Assembly (NCBI RefSeq): GCF_000968015.1
Contig: NZ_LACH01000004.1
Span: 1 to 64,000, forward strand
Length of the DNA: 64,000 nt
Direction of reading: 5' to 3'
DNA from: Pseudomonas fluorescens
Lineage (GTDB): Bacteria > Pseudomonadota > Gammaproteobacteria > Pseudomonadales > Pseudomonadaceae
The notes beneath the pieces were generated by a model. That model searched no databases, had not been told where the DNA came from, and saw only the letters and a list, made by a program, of their open reading frames with translations. The position numbers and the translations under genes are program-made. Shown here piece after piece: positions 41,516-50,442 of this stretch (within the stretch, counting starts at the first letter, position 1; the number at the start of each line of letters is the position of its first letter).

Positions 41516-41872
41516 TTATTCGGATTTCAGGCCGTCAGCGGAGACCGCTTTGACGCCTTTGATTTTCTTGGTGATGGCCACAGCGGTGGCTTTCTGAGCG
41601 TCAGTCACCGCAACGGTGGACGACAGGGATACAACACCTTTGTTGGTTTCGACTTTGATGTCGGTGCCAGGAATGCCTTTTTCAGTGACCAGGTCACTTT
41701 TAACCTTGGTAGTAATCCAGGTATCGGAAGTAGCTTCTTTGGCTTTGGTGACTTCACCCGCCGCCAGAGTCATCGGAGCCTGGGTGGTTTGGGTGGTCTG
41801 TGCAAATGCAGCGTTGGCCATGGTCAGGGTCAGCGCGGTAGCAGTAGCGGCAGCGATAGCGAACTTCTTCAT
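41516..41872 (-). CDS. BON-domain periplasmic protein (OsmY-like)
   Basis: Protein of 118 residues with a Sec signal (KKFAIAAATATALTLTMANAAFA), a Thr/Gln-rich linker, and one BON domain (TWITTKVKSDLVTEKGIPGTDIKVETNKGVVSLSS in parts). BON domains bind phospholipid membranes; OsmY has two, this one has one. Probably a stress-related periplasmic protein. CAGGAG precedes the ATG. Confidence 0.88.
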   Translation of the reverse strand: MKKFAIAAATATALTLTMANAAFAQTTQTTQAPMTLAAGEVTKAKEATSDTWITTKVKSDLVTEKGIPGTDIKVETNKGVVSLSSTVAVTDAQKATAVAITKKIKGVKAVSADGLKSE

Positions 41873-42126
41873 ACGAGTAACTCCTGTTTTTCATAAAGTC
41901 TGCTGCGTGTCTTGTCAGCAGGGTTACTGGAGATATTGCGAACGCTGTGCCAACTTTGAGACAGGCAATAAATACATATAAATCAATAGCTTACAAAAAC
42001 ACCTGATTTTCGGAATCATGCAAAATGCATGACTTTGATTTTTTCTACATGCAAGTTGCGGGTTTTGGGCATGGGCCTAAGGCCATGAATTATCGGGGTT
42101 TTTGTACTTAAGTCTGATACGCACTT
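41873..42126. other. AT-rich intergenic region between the BON gene and pilA terminator
   Basis: About 250 bases, markedly more AT-rich than the surroundings (e.g. around 41960-42060). It should contain the leftward BON-gene promoter; no gene or RNA was recognised. Confidence 0.4.
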
Positions 42127-42157
42127 AAAAAAATGCCTCTGTCTGTCGACAGAGGCA
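42127..42157 (-). terminator. Intrinsic terminator of pilA
   Basis: On the minus strand a ten-base stem TGCCTCTGTC / GACAGAGGCA with a four-base loop is followed by T7, beginning about 29 bases after the pilA stop. Confidence 0.92.
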
Positions 42158-42185
42158 CTTCAAACCGCTTTAACCGCGTTACAAA

Positions 42186-42593
42186 TTACGGGTGTGTGCA
42201 ACCTGCTGGCGCGAAATCGGCACCGACGCTGGTGGCGCATGACCAACCATTAGTTGGGTCTCGAGTCAGTGTCACAGTGGCACCAGCAATAACCGCTGGT
42301 GGGCTTTTCACTGTGCAAAGAATGCCTGAAGTAGTGCCAGTAACGGCGGTGATCGTGCAGTTCTGCGAATTGGCGGCATTTGGAGCAAAAGTGGCTACAG
42401 TCGGGGCCGCAGTACCCGAGTTGACCGCGTCCTCATAACCCACTTTGAGCGCCGAAATTTCGGCTGCACCCGCCGTCATCTTCGCCCGCGCCTGATACTT
42501 CGAATACGCCGGAATGGCGAACGTCGCCAGGATCCCGATGATCGCCACCACAATCAACAGCTCGATAAGCGTAAAACCTTTCTGAGTCTTCAT
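42186..42593 (-). CDS. pilA: Type IV major pilin
   Basis: Prepilin of 135 residues: leader MKTQKG cleaved before Phe by PilD, then the conserved hydrophobic helix with Glu5 (FTLIELLIVVAIIGILA). The C-terminal globular part has four cysteines, of which the last pair (SCATSVGADFAPAGC) would close the D-region loop. An upstream extension in the same frame overlaps the promoter and is rejected; GGAG precedes the ATG at 42593. Divergent from pilBCD, the standard Pseudomonas layout. Confidence 0.95.
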   Translation of the reverse strand: MKTQKGFTLIELLIVVAIIGILATFAIPAYSKYQARAKMTAGAAEISALKVGYEDAVNSGTAAPTVATFAPNAANSQNCTITAVTGTTSGILCTVKSPPAVIAGATVTLTRDPTNGWSCATSVGADFAPAGCTHP

Positions 42594-42642
42594 AGACAAG
42601 CTCCATGCATGAGTCGAAATCTCATGATCTGAACTAGCCACA

Positions 42643-42658
42643 GCACAGTCCATGCCAT
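42643..42658 (-). promoter_or_regulatory. Sigma-54 promoter of pilA
   Basis: On the minus strand TGGCATGGACTGTGCT has GG and GC separated by exactly ten bases, matching TGGCACG-N4-TTGC. In P. aeruginosa pilA is RpoN-dependent and PilSR-controlled; the pilSR genes are not in this window. Confidence 0.82.
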
Positions 42659-42819
42659 GCCCTTCGCCCGCCTGTTATAGAGGCACGGGACCAACACAAA
42701 GCCCTTTCCTACCCCCAGAATCCGCACTATCTGACACTTTTTGTCACCTGAACGCCGCTGGTTTGGTTCCTCCGCTTGACTAGGCTATAAGTCATGAACT
42801 GTCTGCGTCCGGTATCCCA

Positions 42820-44520
42820 ATGAATGACATCGCCCTTAGCGGTCTGGCCAAGCAATTGGTCCTGGCCGAGCTGCTCACTGACAAAAGCGCGCAACAGGCG
42901 TATCAGCAAGCCCAACGCAACAAAATCTCCCTGGTCAGTTATCTGGTGCAGAACAAACTGGTGAAGAGTCGCCAGGTCGCCGAGATCGCTTCGGAACACT
43001 TCGGCATGGCCTTGCTCGACCTCAACTGCCTGGACAAGGAAACCCAACCTAAGGGTCTGGTCAGCGAGAAACTGATTCGCCAGCACCACACCCTGCCCCT
43101 CTGGCGGCGCGGCAACAAGTTGTTCGTGGGCGTTTCCGACCCGACCAATCATCAAGCCATCAATGACATCCAGTTCAGTACCGGGCTCAATACCGAAGCC
43201 ATTCTGGTTGAAGACGACAAGCTCACCGATGCCATCGAAAAATTCTTCGACAGCCATAGCACCGGCCTGGAAGACATGGCCGATGTCGACCTTGATGGTG
43301 TGGACATCGACTCGATCGATGACAACAAACAGGATGCCATTGGCGGACAAGATGCCGACGATGCACCCGTGGTGCGCTTCGTGCACAAGATGCTGCTCGA
43401 CGCGATCAAGAGCGGCTCTTCCGACCTGCATTTCGAGCCCTATGAAAAAACCTACCGCGTGCGGATGCGCACCGACGGCATGCTGCGTGAAGTCGCCAAG
43501 CCACCGATTCAACTGGCCAATCGCATCGCCGCGCGACTGAAAGTCATGGCCAGCCTCGACATTTCCGAACGGCGCCGCCCCCAGGACGGGCGGATCAAGA
43601 TGCGCCTGTCCAAGAGCAAGTCCATCGACTTCCGGGTCAACACCCTGCCGACCTTGTGGGGCGAGAAAGTGGTGATCCGGATCCTCGATCCGTCCAGCGC
43701 TCAAATGGGCATCGACGCCCTCGGCTATGAGCCCGATCAGAAAGACCTGTTCATGGCCGCGCTCAAGCAGCCACAGGGGATGATTCTGGTGACTGGCCCC
43801 ACTGGTTCGGGCAAGACTGTGTCGCTCTACACCGGTCTGAATATCCTCAACACCGTGGACATCAACATCTCCACCGCCGAAGACCCGGTAGAGATCAACA
43901 TGGAAGGCATCAACCAGGTCAACGTCAATCCCAAGCAGGGAATGGATTTCGCCCAGGCGCTGCGTTCATTTCTGCGTCAGGACCCGGACGTGATCATGGT
44001 CGGTGAGATCCGCGACCTCGAAACCGCCGAAATCGCCATCAAAGCCGCCCAGACCGGTCACCTTGTGCTGTCGACCCTGCACACCAACAGCGCCGCCGAA
44101 ACCCTGACTCGCCTGCACAACATGGGCATTCCGGGTTTCAACATTGCCACCTCGATCAGCCTGATCATTGCCCAGCGTCTGGCACGCAAGCTGTGCAGCC
44201 ATTGCAAGAAACCCATCGAGATTCCCCGGGAGGCGCTGCTCAAGGAAGGCTTCCCCGAGGAACGCATCGGCTCATTCACGATCTATGAGCCTGTCGGTTG
44301 CGATCAGTGCAACGGCGGTTACAAGGGGCGAGTCGGGATTTATGAAGTGGTGAAGAACACACAGGACCTGCAACGGCTGATCATGGCGGAAGGCAATTCA
44401 CTGGAAATCGACAGTCAGATGCGTAAAGACGGCTTCAACGACCTGCGGACGTCGGGCCTGCTCAAGGCCATGCAAGGCATCACCAGCCTTGAAGAAATCA
44501 ACCGGGTCACCAAGGACTGA
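42820..44520 (+). CDS. pilB: Type IV pilus extension ATPase
   Basis: Hexameric ATPase of 566 residues driving pilus assembly. N-terminal MshEN-type domain, Walker A GPTGSGKT (near residue 326), Asp box and Walker B (VGEIRDLETAEIA), His box, and the tetracysteine zinc site (CSHCKK ... CDQCNGGY). First gene of pilBCD. Confidence 0.97.
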   Translation: MNDIALSGLAKQLVLAELLTDKSAQQAYQQAQRNKISLVSYLVQNKLVKSRQVAEIASEHFGMALLDLNCLDKETQPKGLVSEKLIRQHHTLPLWRRGNKLFVGVSDPTNHQAINDIQFSTGLNTEAILVEDDKLTDAIEKFFDSHSTGLEDMADVDLDGVDIDSIDDNKQDAIGGQDADDAPVVRFVHKMLLDAIKSGSSDLHFEPYEKTYRVRMRTDGMLREVAKPPIQLANRIAARLKVMASLDISERRRPQDGRIKMRLSKSKSIDFRVNTLPTLWGEKVVIRILDPSSAQMGIDALGYEPDQKDLFMAALKQPQGMILVTGPTGSGKTVSLYTGLNILNTVDINISTAEDPVEINMEGINQVNVNPKQGMDFAQALRSFLRQDPDVIMVGEIRDLETAEIAIKAAQTGHLVLSTLHTNSAAETLTRLHNMGIPGFNIATSISLIIAQRLARKLCSHCKKPIEIPREALLKEGFPEERIGSFTIYEPVGCDQCNGGYKGRVGIYEVVKNTQDLQRLIMAEGNSLEIDSQMRKDGFNDLRTSGLLKAMQGITSLEEINRVTKD

Positions 44521-44522
44521 AT

Positions 44523-45740
44523 ATGGCGGTCAAAGCAGCAAAAATCAGCGTCTACGCCTGGGAAGGCACGGACCGCAAAGGCACCAAAATGACGGGCGAG
44601 TTGAGCGGCCAGAACCCTGCGTTGATCAAGGCCCAGTTGCGCAAGCAGGGCATCAACCCCGGAAAGGTACGCAAGAAGTCCACCTCGATTTTCAACATGG
44701 GCAAGCGCATCAAGGCCCAGGACATCGCCCTGTTCACCCGGCAGATGGCGACCATGATGAAGGCCGGCGTACCGCTGTTGCAGTCGTTCGACATCATCGG
44801 TGAAGGCTTCGATAACCCGGCCATGCGCACACTGATTGACGAGGTGAAACAGGAAGTCGCGGCGGGTAACAGCTTCGCCGCTTCCCTGCGCAAAAAGCCT
44901 CAGTATTTCGATGAGCTCTACTGCAACCTGGTCGATGCCGGCGAGCAGGCCGGTGCCCTCGATACCCTGCTGGAGAGAGTGGCGACCTATAAGGAAAAGA
45001 GCGAAAGCCTCAAGGCCAAGATCAAGAAAGCCATGACCTACCCACTGGCAGTGGTGTTCGTCGCGATCATTGTGACCGGGATTCTGCTGGTCAAAGTGGT
45101 GCCGCAGTTCGAATCGGTGTTCAAAGGGTTTGGCGCCGAATTGCCAGCCTTCACAGTGATGGTCATCGGCCTCTCGGAGTTCATGCAGAACTGGTGGTGG
45201 GCGATGCTCGGCGTGCTGATCGCGGCCATCTTCGGTGTGCGCCACGCGTTTAAAACGTCGCAAGCCTTTCGGGACCGAATGGACACCTGGCTGCTGAAAC
45301 TGCCGCTGATTGGCACGCTGATGTACAAGTCTGCGGTGGCCCGTTACGCCCGCACGCTGTCGACTACCTTTGCGGCAGGTGTGCCACTGGTGGAAGCCCT
45401 GGATTCGGTGGCCGGCGCGACTGGCAACATCGTGTTCAAGCGCGCGGTGCTGCGCATCAAGCAGGACGTGTCGACCGGTATGCAGCTGAATTTTTCCATG
45501 CGCGCCTCCGGTATCTTTCCGAACATGGCGATTCAGATGACCGCCATTGGCGAAGAGTCCGGCGCACTGGACGATATGCTCGACAAGGTCGCGAGCTTCT
45601 ATGAGGACGAAGTGGACAACATGGTCGATAACCTCACCAGCCTGATGGAGCCGTTCATCATGGTGGTGCTGGGTGTTATCGTCGGTGGCCTGGTGGTTGC
45701 GATGTACCTGCCCATCTTCCAACTTGGCTCAGCGATCTGA
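44523..45740 (+). CDS. pilC: Type IV pilus inner-membrane platform protein
   Basis: GspF/PilC family protein of 405 residues with two repeated T2SSF domains (LFTRQMATMMKAGVPLLQSF and RYARTLSTTFAAGVPLVEAL) and three membrane segments. It couples PilB to pilin insertion. It starts two bases after pilB. Confidence 0.97.
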   Translation: MAVKAAKISVYAWEGTDRKGTKMTGELSGQNPALIKAQLRKQGINPGKVRKKSTSIFNMGKRIKAQDIALFTRQMATMMKAGVPLLQSFDIIGEGFDNPAMRTLIDEVKQEVAAGNSFAASLRKKPQYFDELYCNLVDAGEQAGALDTLLERVATYKEKSESLKAKIKKAMTYPLAVVFVAIIVTGILLVKVVPQFESVFKGFGAELPAFTVMVIGLSEFMQNWWWAMLGVLIAAIFGVRHAFKTSQAFRDRMDTWLLKLPLIGTLMYKSAVARYARTLSTTFAAGVPLVEALDSVAGATGNIVFKRAVLRIKQDVSTGMQLNFSMRASGIFPNMAIQMTAIGEESGALDDMLDKVASFYEDEVDNMVDNLTSLMEPFIMVVLGVIVGGLVVAMYLPIFQLGSAI

Positions 45741-45741
45741 C

Positions 45742-46614
45742 ATGCCCTTGAACGACATTCTGACCCTCCACCCGTTGACCTTCGTGATCGCAGCCATGTT
45801 GGTCGGCCTGCTGATTGGCAGCTTTCTCAACGTGGTGGTCTGGCGCCTGCCAAAAATGCTTGACCGCGAATGGCGTGAGGAGGCTCGTGAAGTGTTGGGC
45901 TTGCCAGGCGAAACACCGCTGCCGACCTTCAACCTGATGCTGCCCCATTCCCAGTGCCCACAGTGCGGCCATCGAATCCGCGCCTGGGAAAATATTCCGA
46001 TGCTCAGTTATCTGCTCTTGCGGGGTCGATGCTCGAACTGCACGGCAGCCATCAGCAAACGCTACCCGCTGACCGAACTGGCCTGCGGTCTGCTCTCGGC
46101 GTTCATCGCCTGGCATTTCGGTTTCGGCTGGCAGGCCTGCATGGCACTGCTCCTGAGTTGGGGGCTACTGACGATGAGCCTGATCGATGCCGAACATCAA
46201 CTGTTGCCGGATGTGCTGGTGCTGCCGCTGATATGGCTGGGGCTGATCGTCAACAGTTTCGGGCTCTTCGTGTCCCTGAATGAAGCGTTGTGGGGCGCGG
46301 TGGCCGGCTACATGGCCCTGTGGTCGGTGTTCTGGCTGTTCAAGCTGATCACCGGCAAGGACGGCATGGGCCACGGTGATTTCAAGTTGTTAGCGATGTT
46401 CGGCGCCTGGGGTGGCTGGCAGATCCTGCCACTGACCCTCCTGTTATCGTCGATGGTGGGCGCCGTTGTCGGCGTGATTTTGCTGCGTTTGCGCAACGCG
46501 AAAACCTCCACGCCGATCCCCTTCGGACCCTTTCTGGCAATTGCCGGCTGGATTGCCTTGCTCTGGGGTGGTCAAATAACCGACTTCTATTGGCAGTTTG
46601 TCGGTTTGAAATGA
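45742..46614 (+). CDS. pilD: Prepilin leader peptidase / N-methyltransferase
   Basis: Aspartyl membrane protease of 290 residues that cleaves PilA-type leaders and methylates the new N-terminus. It has the cytoplasmic zinc motif CPQCGHRI ... CSNC, eight or so membrane helices, and the catalytic aspartates in [12 protein letters not shown] and [12 protein letters not shown]. The ATG at 45742 begins just after the pilC stop; an upstream in-frame ATG lies inside pilC. Confidence 0.97.
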   Translation: MPLNDILTLHPLTFVIAAMLVGLLIGSFLNVVVWRLPKMLDREWREEAREVLGLPGETPLPTFNLMLPHSQCPQCGHRIRAWENIPMLSYLLLRGRCSNCTAAISKRYPLTELACGLLSAFIAWHFGFGWQACMALLLSWGLLTMSLIDAEHQLLPDVLVLPLIWLGLIVNSFGLFVSLNEALWGAVAGYMALWSVFWLFKLITGKDGMGHGDFKLLAMFGAWGGWQILPLTLLLSSMVGAVVGVILLRLRNAKTSTPIPFGPFLAIAGWIALLWGGQITDFYWQFVGLK

Positions 46615-47234
46615 ATACCCCTGTGGAAAAACCCTGGATTCTCGGCCTGACCGGCGGCATCGGCAGCGGCAAAAGCGCGGCTGCCCAGCACTTCATCGAC
46701 CTGGGCGTGCACGTAGTGGACGCCGATCACGCGGCGCGTTGGGTGGTAGAACCGGGTCGCCCGGCGCTGGCCAGGATCGCCGAACACTTCGGTCCCGGCG
46801 CATTGCAAGCGAACGGGCAGCTGGATCGCGCGGCGTTGCGCAAACTGATCTTCGAAGTGCCAGAGGAACGCCGCTGGCTCGAAGCGTTGCTGCATCCGCT
46901 GATCGCCAAGGAAATCGCCGATCACCTGGCCAAGGCACAATCGCCTTACGCGATCCTGGTTTCGCCGCTGCTGATCGAGTCCGGGCAGTACGCCATGACC
47001 CAACGGGTTCTGGTGATCGATGCCCCGGAACAACTACAGATCGAGCGCACCCTGCAGCGTGACCAGACCAGCGAGCAACAGGTCCAGGCGATCCTCAAGG
47101 CCCAGTCCAGCCGACAGGACCGCGTGAGCCACGCCAACGATGTGGTGGTCAATGACCGCGACCTCGCCTGGCTGCATAGCGAGGTCGAACGCCTGCATCA
47201 CTTTTACCTTACTTTGCGTGGAGGCCAGTCATGA
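46611..47234 (+). CDS. coaE: Dephospho-CoA kinase
   Basis: Final step of coenzyme A synthesis; 207 residues with P-loop [11 protein letters not shown] and the [13 protein letters not shown] segment. Overlaps pilD by four bases (ATGA), so it is cotranscribed with pilBCD. The pan genes upstream in this window supply the same pathway. Confidence 0.97.
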   Translation: MNTPVEKPWILGLTGGIGSGKSAAAQHFIDLGVHVVDADHAARWVVEPGRPALARIAEHFGPGALQANGQLDRAALRKLIFEVPEERRWLEALLHPLIAKEIADHLAKAQSPYAILVSPLLIESGQYAMTQRVLVIDAPEQLQIERTLQRDQTSEQQVQAILKAQSSRQDRVSHANDVVVNDRDLAWLHSEVERLHHFYLTLRGGQS

Positions 47235-47431
47235 GCCAGACCCCAACCGTCAATTGCCCAACCTGTGGCGCCCCTGTCGAATGGATCGCCAGCAACGTCA
47301 ACCGGCCGTTCTGCTCGGATCGCTGCAAATTGATCGACCTCGGGGCATGGGCCTCGGAAGAACACAAGATTCCGGTCAGCCCGGATGCCGAAGACGACCT
47401 GTTCAGCGAAGACTTCGAGCCGCGTCACTGA
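47231..47431 (+). CDS. yacG: YacG, DNA gyrase inhibitor / zinc protein
   Basis: Zinc-binding protein of 66 residues with CPTCG and CSDRCK ligands and the acidic tail typical of YacG, which binds GyrB in E. coli. Overlaps coaE by four bases (ATGA). Confidence 0.95.
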   Translation: MSQTPTVNCPTCGAPVEWIASNVNRPFCSDRCKLIDLGAWASEEHKIPVSPDAEDDLFSEDFEPRH

Positions 47432-47434
47432 TCT

Positions 47435-47650
47435 TCAAGGCCGCATAAAACCGTAGTCCTGGCTGTCATCGAGGTTTTCCGCAAGAAAACGCAACTCATC
47501 GGCCAGGTCTTCGGCACTGCGCACCGCCTTGCTCTGTTGCACCACTGCACTGAGCAAGGCGCGCAGGCTCAACCCCGGATCAAACCCCACCTCCTGCGCC
47601 CCATCCAGACTTTGACGCAACTCCTGCCTTGCCCATTCGTAGACACTCAT
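47435..47650 (-). CDS. Conserved small protein of unknown function
   Basis: Protein of 71 residues (MSVYEWARQELRQSLDGA...), acidic, predicted mostly helical, no signal or membrane segment. I do not recognise a family. A good Shine-Dalgarno (AGGAG, 8 bases) precedes the ATG at 47650, and an equivalent gene appears in this place in P. aeruginosa (from memory). It faces yacG, with only three bases between the stops. Confidence 0.7.
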   Translation of the reverse strand: MSVYEWARQELRQSLDGAQEVGFDPGLSLRALLSAVVQQSKAVRSAEDLADELRFLAENLDDSQDYGFMRP

Positions 47651-47713
47651 TTCGATGCTCCTGAAGGTTCTCCAGAGCATGGATTCGTGAGCGATTTTTG
47701 CCTTTGATGTGGA

Positions 47714-48403
47714 TCAAGATTTGGGATCGTCGTCTTTCCAGGGAGCCGAAAGGTAGCGCGTGCGGTTGAACGTCTCCAGCCACTCGGGGCAAAACACCAC
47801 CAGCGCACTGACCACCATGCCGTTGATGAACGCTTCCGGAAAAATCAGCAGCCACAGATAACCGACAAAATCTTCCAGCCAATACGGCATGGCGAAACGT
47901 TCGTCGAACCACAGCAACCACAGCGCCAGCAGCAGACACAGCAACGCCGACAGCGCCGCTGCAAAAAAACCGGACACGAAGATATACACAAAGGGATTAC
48001 GCGGTTGCGCTCGCTCCACCAGGATCGCGCAGCACTCGGTGACCAGCACCGGCAGCAGAATAAGCAGCGCGCCGTTGACCCCCATCGCAGCCAGATCCTG
48101 CCGCCCCAGCAGCACTAGTCCCGCTTGCGCGACCAACCCGCCGACAATCGCCAGCGGCCAGTCGAGCAACAGGGTCACGGCGGTCATGCCGATAAAGTGG
48201 TAGGACACGCCGGTGTCGAAGTCTTGTCGCACCAGCCAGAGCATGAACAGCGCGAACACCGTGCCGAACAACAGATGCTGGCGGCGACTGTCGCTGAACA
48301 GTTCGACCCACGGTGCTCGCGCAACGGCCCAGATCAGCACCGGTACGTAGATCAACCACCCCGCCGTGAGGGTTTCAAGTGACAGTAACTCGGCGCCGAT
48401 CAT
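47714..48403 (-). CDS. CbiM-like energy-coupling factor transporter permease
   Basis: Membrane protein of 229 residues with about seven hydrophobic segments, resembling CbiM-type S-components (ECF transporters for cobalt/nickel). No ATPase, CbiQ or CbiN gene is nearby, and the N-terminal His that binds metal in true CbiM (MHI/MHM) is absent, so the substrate is uncertain. Start taken at ATG 48403; a GTG four codons earlier collides with the Shine-Dalgarno. Confidence 0.72.
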   Translation of the reverse strand: MIGAELLSLETLTAGWLIYVPVLIWAVARAPWVELFSDSRRQHLLFGTVFALFMLWLVRQDFDTGVSYHFIGMTAVTLLLDWPLAIVGGLVAQAGLVLLGRQDLAAMGVNGALLILLPVLVTECCAILVERAQPRNPFVYIFVSGFFAAALSALLCLLLALWLLWFDERFAMPYWLEDFVGYLWLLIFPEAFINGMVVSALVVFCPEWLETFNRTRYLSAPWKDDDPKS

Positions 48404-48479
48404 GGCTGGGCACACTCCCTTGTCTTGCCGAAAGAGAACAGGCCCTCAGTCTACACCGCCCCTCGAGCGCCCTTCGACT

Positions 48480-49412
48480 TCAGGCCCAATGCCGTGGATC
48501 GTTCATCACCGCCTCGTGTTCAGCGAACAGCTTGGGTAGTTCGGCCTTGAGAAAGTCCACCCAGGTCCTGACCTTGGCATCGAGAAAACGCCGCGACGGG
48601 TACAACGCATACACATTGCGTTCACGAGGACGCCAGGCCGGCAGCAAGCGCAACAAGGTGCCATCGTTCAAGGGGCGCGTCGCGGTATAGAACGGAATCA
48701 GGCTGATCCCCATGCCGGCCTCCGACGCCTTGACCATCGACTCGGCGACGTTGCACTGAAAGGTCCTGGCCGGGCTGACAGCATGCTCGCCCTCTTCGTC
48801 CCGGAACACCCATTCATCGCTGTATAACGGGTCGAGCATGCGCAGGCACCGATGATCGTTCAGCGCCATCGGTGTGTGCGGCACGCCATGCCGTTGCAGG
48901 TACTCCGGGGAGGCGCAGGGCACGCTGTAAATCTGCCCGATCGCATGGGCGACCAATTGCGAATCGGCCAGTTCATGGGCAATTGAAATCACCACATCGT
49001 GCCCTTCCTCCAGCGGATCGGGATTGCGCTGCGACAGCGTCAGCTCGAACACCACATCGGGGTAAAGCTCGCTGTAACGGGCGATCAATGGCGTGATCAG
49101 TACGCCCAGGCCATTCATGCTGTGAACCCGCAGCCGTCCACTCGGTTTGAGATGGGCGCCGCGGGCCTCTGCCGTTGCCACCTCCATTTCTTCGAGTATT
49201 TGCCGACTGCGCACCAAAAAGCGTTCACCGGCCTCGGTCAGGCTCAATCGCCGCGTGGTGCGTTGCAGCAAGCGTGCTTGCACATGCTGCTCCAGATCGG
49301 CCACCAGCCGCGACACTTGCGCGGTCGACAGGTCCAGCGCATCGGCGGCGGCGGTAAAACTTGCGCAGTCCACCACACGGACGAACACCCGCAAGTTATT
49401 GAGCAGATCCAT
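48480..49412 (-). CDS. LysR family transcriptional regulator
   Basis: Protein of 310 residues with N-terminal winged helix-turn-helix (FVRVVDCASFTAAADALDLSTAQVSRLVADLE) and a substrate-binding domain from about residue 90. It belongs to the CrgA-like subgroup by appearance. Target and inducer are unknown; the closest divergent gene is the DUF2790 protein. Confidence 0.9.
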   Translation of the reverse strand: MDLLNNLRVFVRVVDCASFTAAADALDLSTAQVSRLVADLEQHVQARLLQRTTRRLSLTEAGERFLVRSRQILEEMEVATAEARGAHLKPSGRLRVHSMNGLGVLITPLIARYSELYPDVVFELTLSQRNPDPLEEGHDVVISIAHELADSQLVAHAIGQIYSVPCASPEYLQRHGVPHTPMALNDHRCLRMLDPLYSDEWVFRDEEGEHAVSPARTFQCNVAESMVKASEAGMGISLIPFYTATRPLNDGTLLRLLPAWRPRERNVYALYPSRRFLDAKVRTWVDFLKAELPKLFAEHEAVMNDPRHWA

Positions 49413-49533
49413 AAGCCCTCCACGGGCAGTGACTGTTACGTTTCATGTAAGGCTGCATCAGGCGCTGGCCCCTTTATCGGTGGTGGGCAAAGACTAGAAT
49501 TCAGGTATCGGAATCAACACGGAGCACGGAAAA

Positions 49534-49776
49534 ATGAAAACCCTGATCAGCCTGTTTCTGACCGTTGTCGCCACCTCGGCCATGGCCGCCGGCAACGAGC
49601 CCGCCGCTACCTCGTACAACCCGGCACAGCCGCTGGACATCGCCGAAGTGGTTTCAGTGTCGAACACCGCGACCGCCTGCGGGGTTGTGCCTGCGGCCAT
49701 GGAGTACGTCGATCATCAAGGCCAGACTCATCGCGTGACGTACGAGGTCATGGGGGATTGCACCAGCAACCTGTAA
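49534..49776 (+). CDS. DUF2790 domain-containing secreted protein
   Basis: Protein of 80 residues with a Sec signal (KTLISLFLTVVATSAMAA) and the DUF2790 fold region (LDIAEVVSVSNTATACGVVPAAMEYVDHQG), with two Cys that may pair. The family is nearly restricted to Pseudomonas and of unknown function. Convergent with the chemoreceptor-like gene and divergent from the LysR gene. Confidence 0.88.
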   Translation: MKTLISLFLTVVATSAMAAGNEPAATSYNPAQPLDIAEVVSVSNTATACGVVPAAMEYVDHQGQTHRVTYEVMGDCTSNL

Positions 49777-49794
49777 TCACTGGCACTGCACGAC

Positions 49795-50442
49795 TCACAC
49801 AATCATTCGTTTCGCCTGCAAGGCCAGATCATGCAGGCCGGTCAGGCGCGCCATGATGCGTTCGACCACCTCGACCCTGGCCACCGCACCGCTTTGCAGT
49901 TCGCCCATCGAGTGCAAGGCCACTCCGGCTTTTTCCAGGCCCAGACGTGTAGAGCCGGACAACTGCTGAAGACCTTGGCGTGCCTGTTCAGCGGACTGTT
50001 CCAGCCCCGTAGCGATTTGCCGGATCTGCGCACTGGAGTCCGCTGCCTGACGCGAGAGATTGCGCACCTCATCGGCCACCACCGCAAAACCTCGACCATG
50101 ACTGCCCGCCCTCGCCGCCTCAATGGCTGCGTTCAACGCCAACAGGTTGGTCTGACGGGAAATGGCCTGGATGCTGCCGACAATCGCGCCGATGCGCATC
50201 GACTGACTGCCGAGCTCGTCGAACACTTGATCCAGACGCTGCATGTAGAGGTTCAGATCTTCCAGCACACTGGCCGAAGACTGCATGCTCAACGCACTCG
50301 CCTTCACCCGTTCACCTGCCGTGCGCGCCAGTTGATTGGCAAAGCGCATGTCTTCCTCGGTTTGCAGCACGGACTCGGTCAATCGCTCCAGCGTGACCTG
50401 CAAGCGGTTTTTGTGCGGTGGCTGTTCTTTTTCAGGGTTCAT
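49795..50442 (-). CDS. Minimal cytoplasmic chemoreceptor signalling domain
   Basis: Protein of 215 residues with the conserved MCP hairpin ([17 protein letters not shown] ... [17 protein letters not shown], about residues 95-145) but no transmembrane helix, ligand domain or HAMP. Its ATG at 50442 overlaps the porin stop (ATGA), so it is the last gene of the aromatic uptake operon. It may link uptake to chemotaxis, or be a degraded receptor fragment kept by the operon; an ATG four codons upstream is possible. Confidence 0.82.
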   Translation of the reverse strand: MNPEKEQPPHKNRLQVTLERLTESVLQTEEDMRFANQLARTAGERVKASALSMQSSASVLEDLNLYMQRLDQVFDELGSQSMRIGAIVGSIQAISRQTNLLALNAAIEAARAGSHGRGFAVVADEVRNLSRQAADSSAQIRQIATGLEQSAEQARQGLQQLSGSTRLGLEKAGVALHSMGELQSGAVARVEVVERIMARLTGLHDLALQAKRMIV

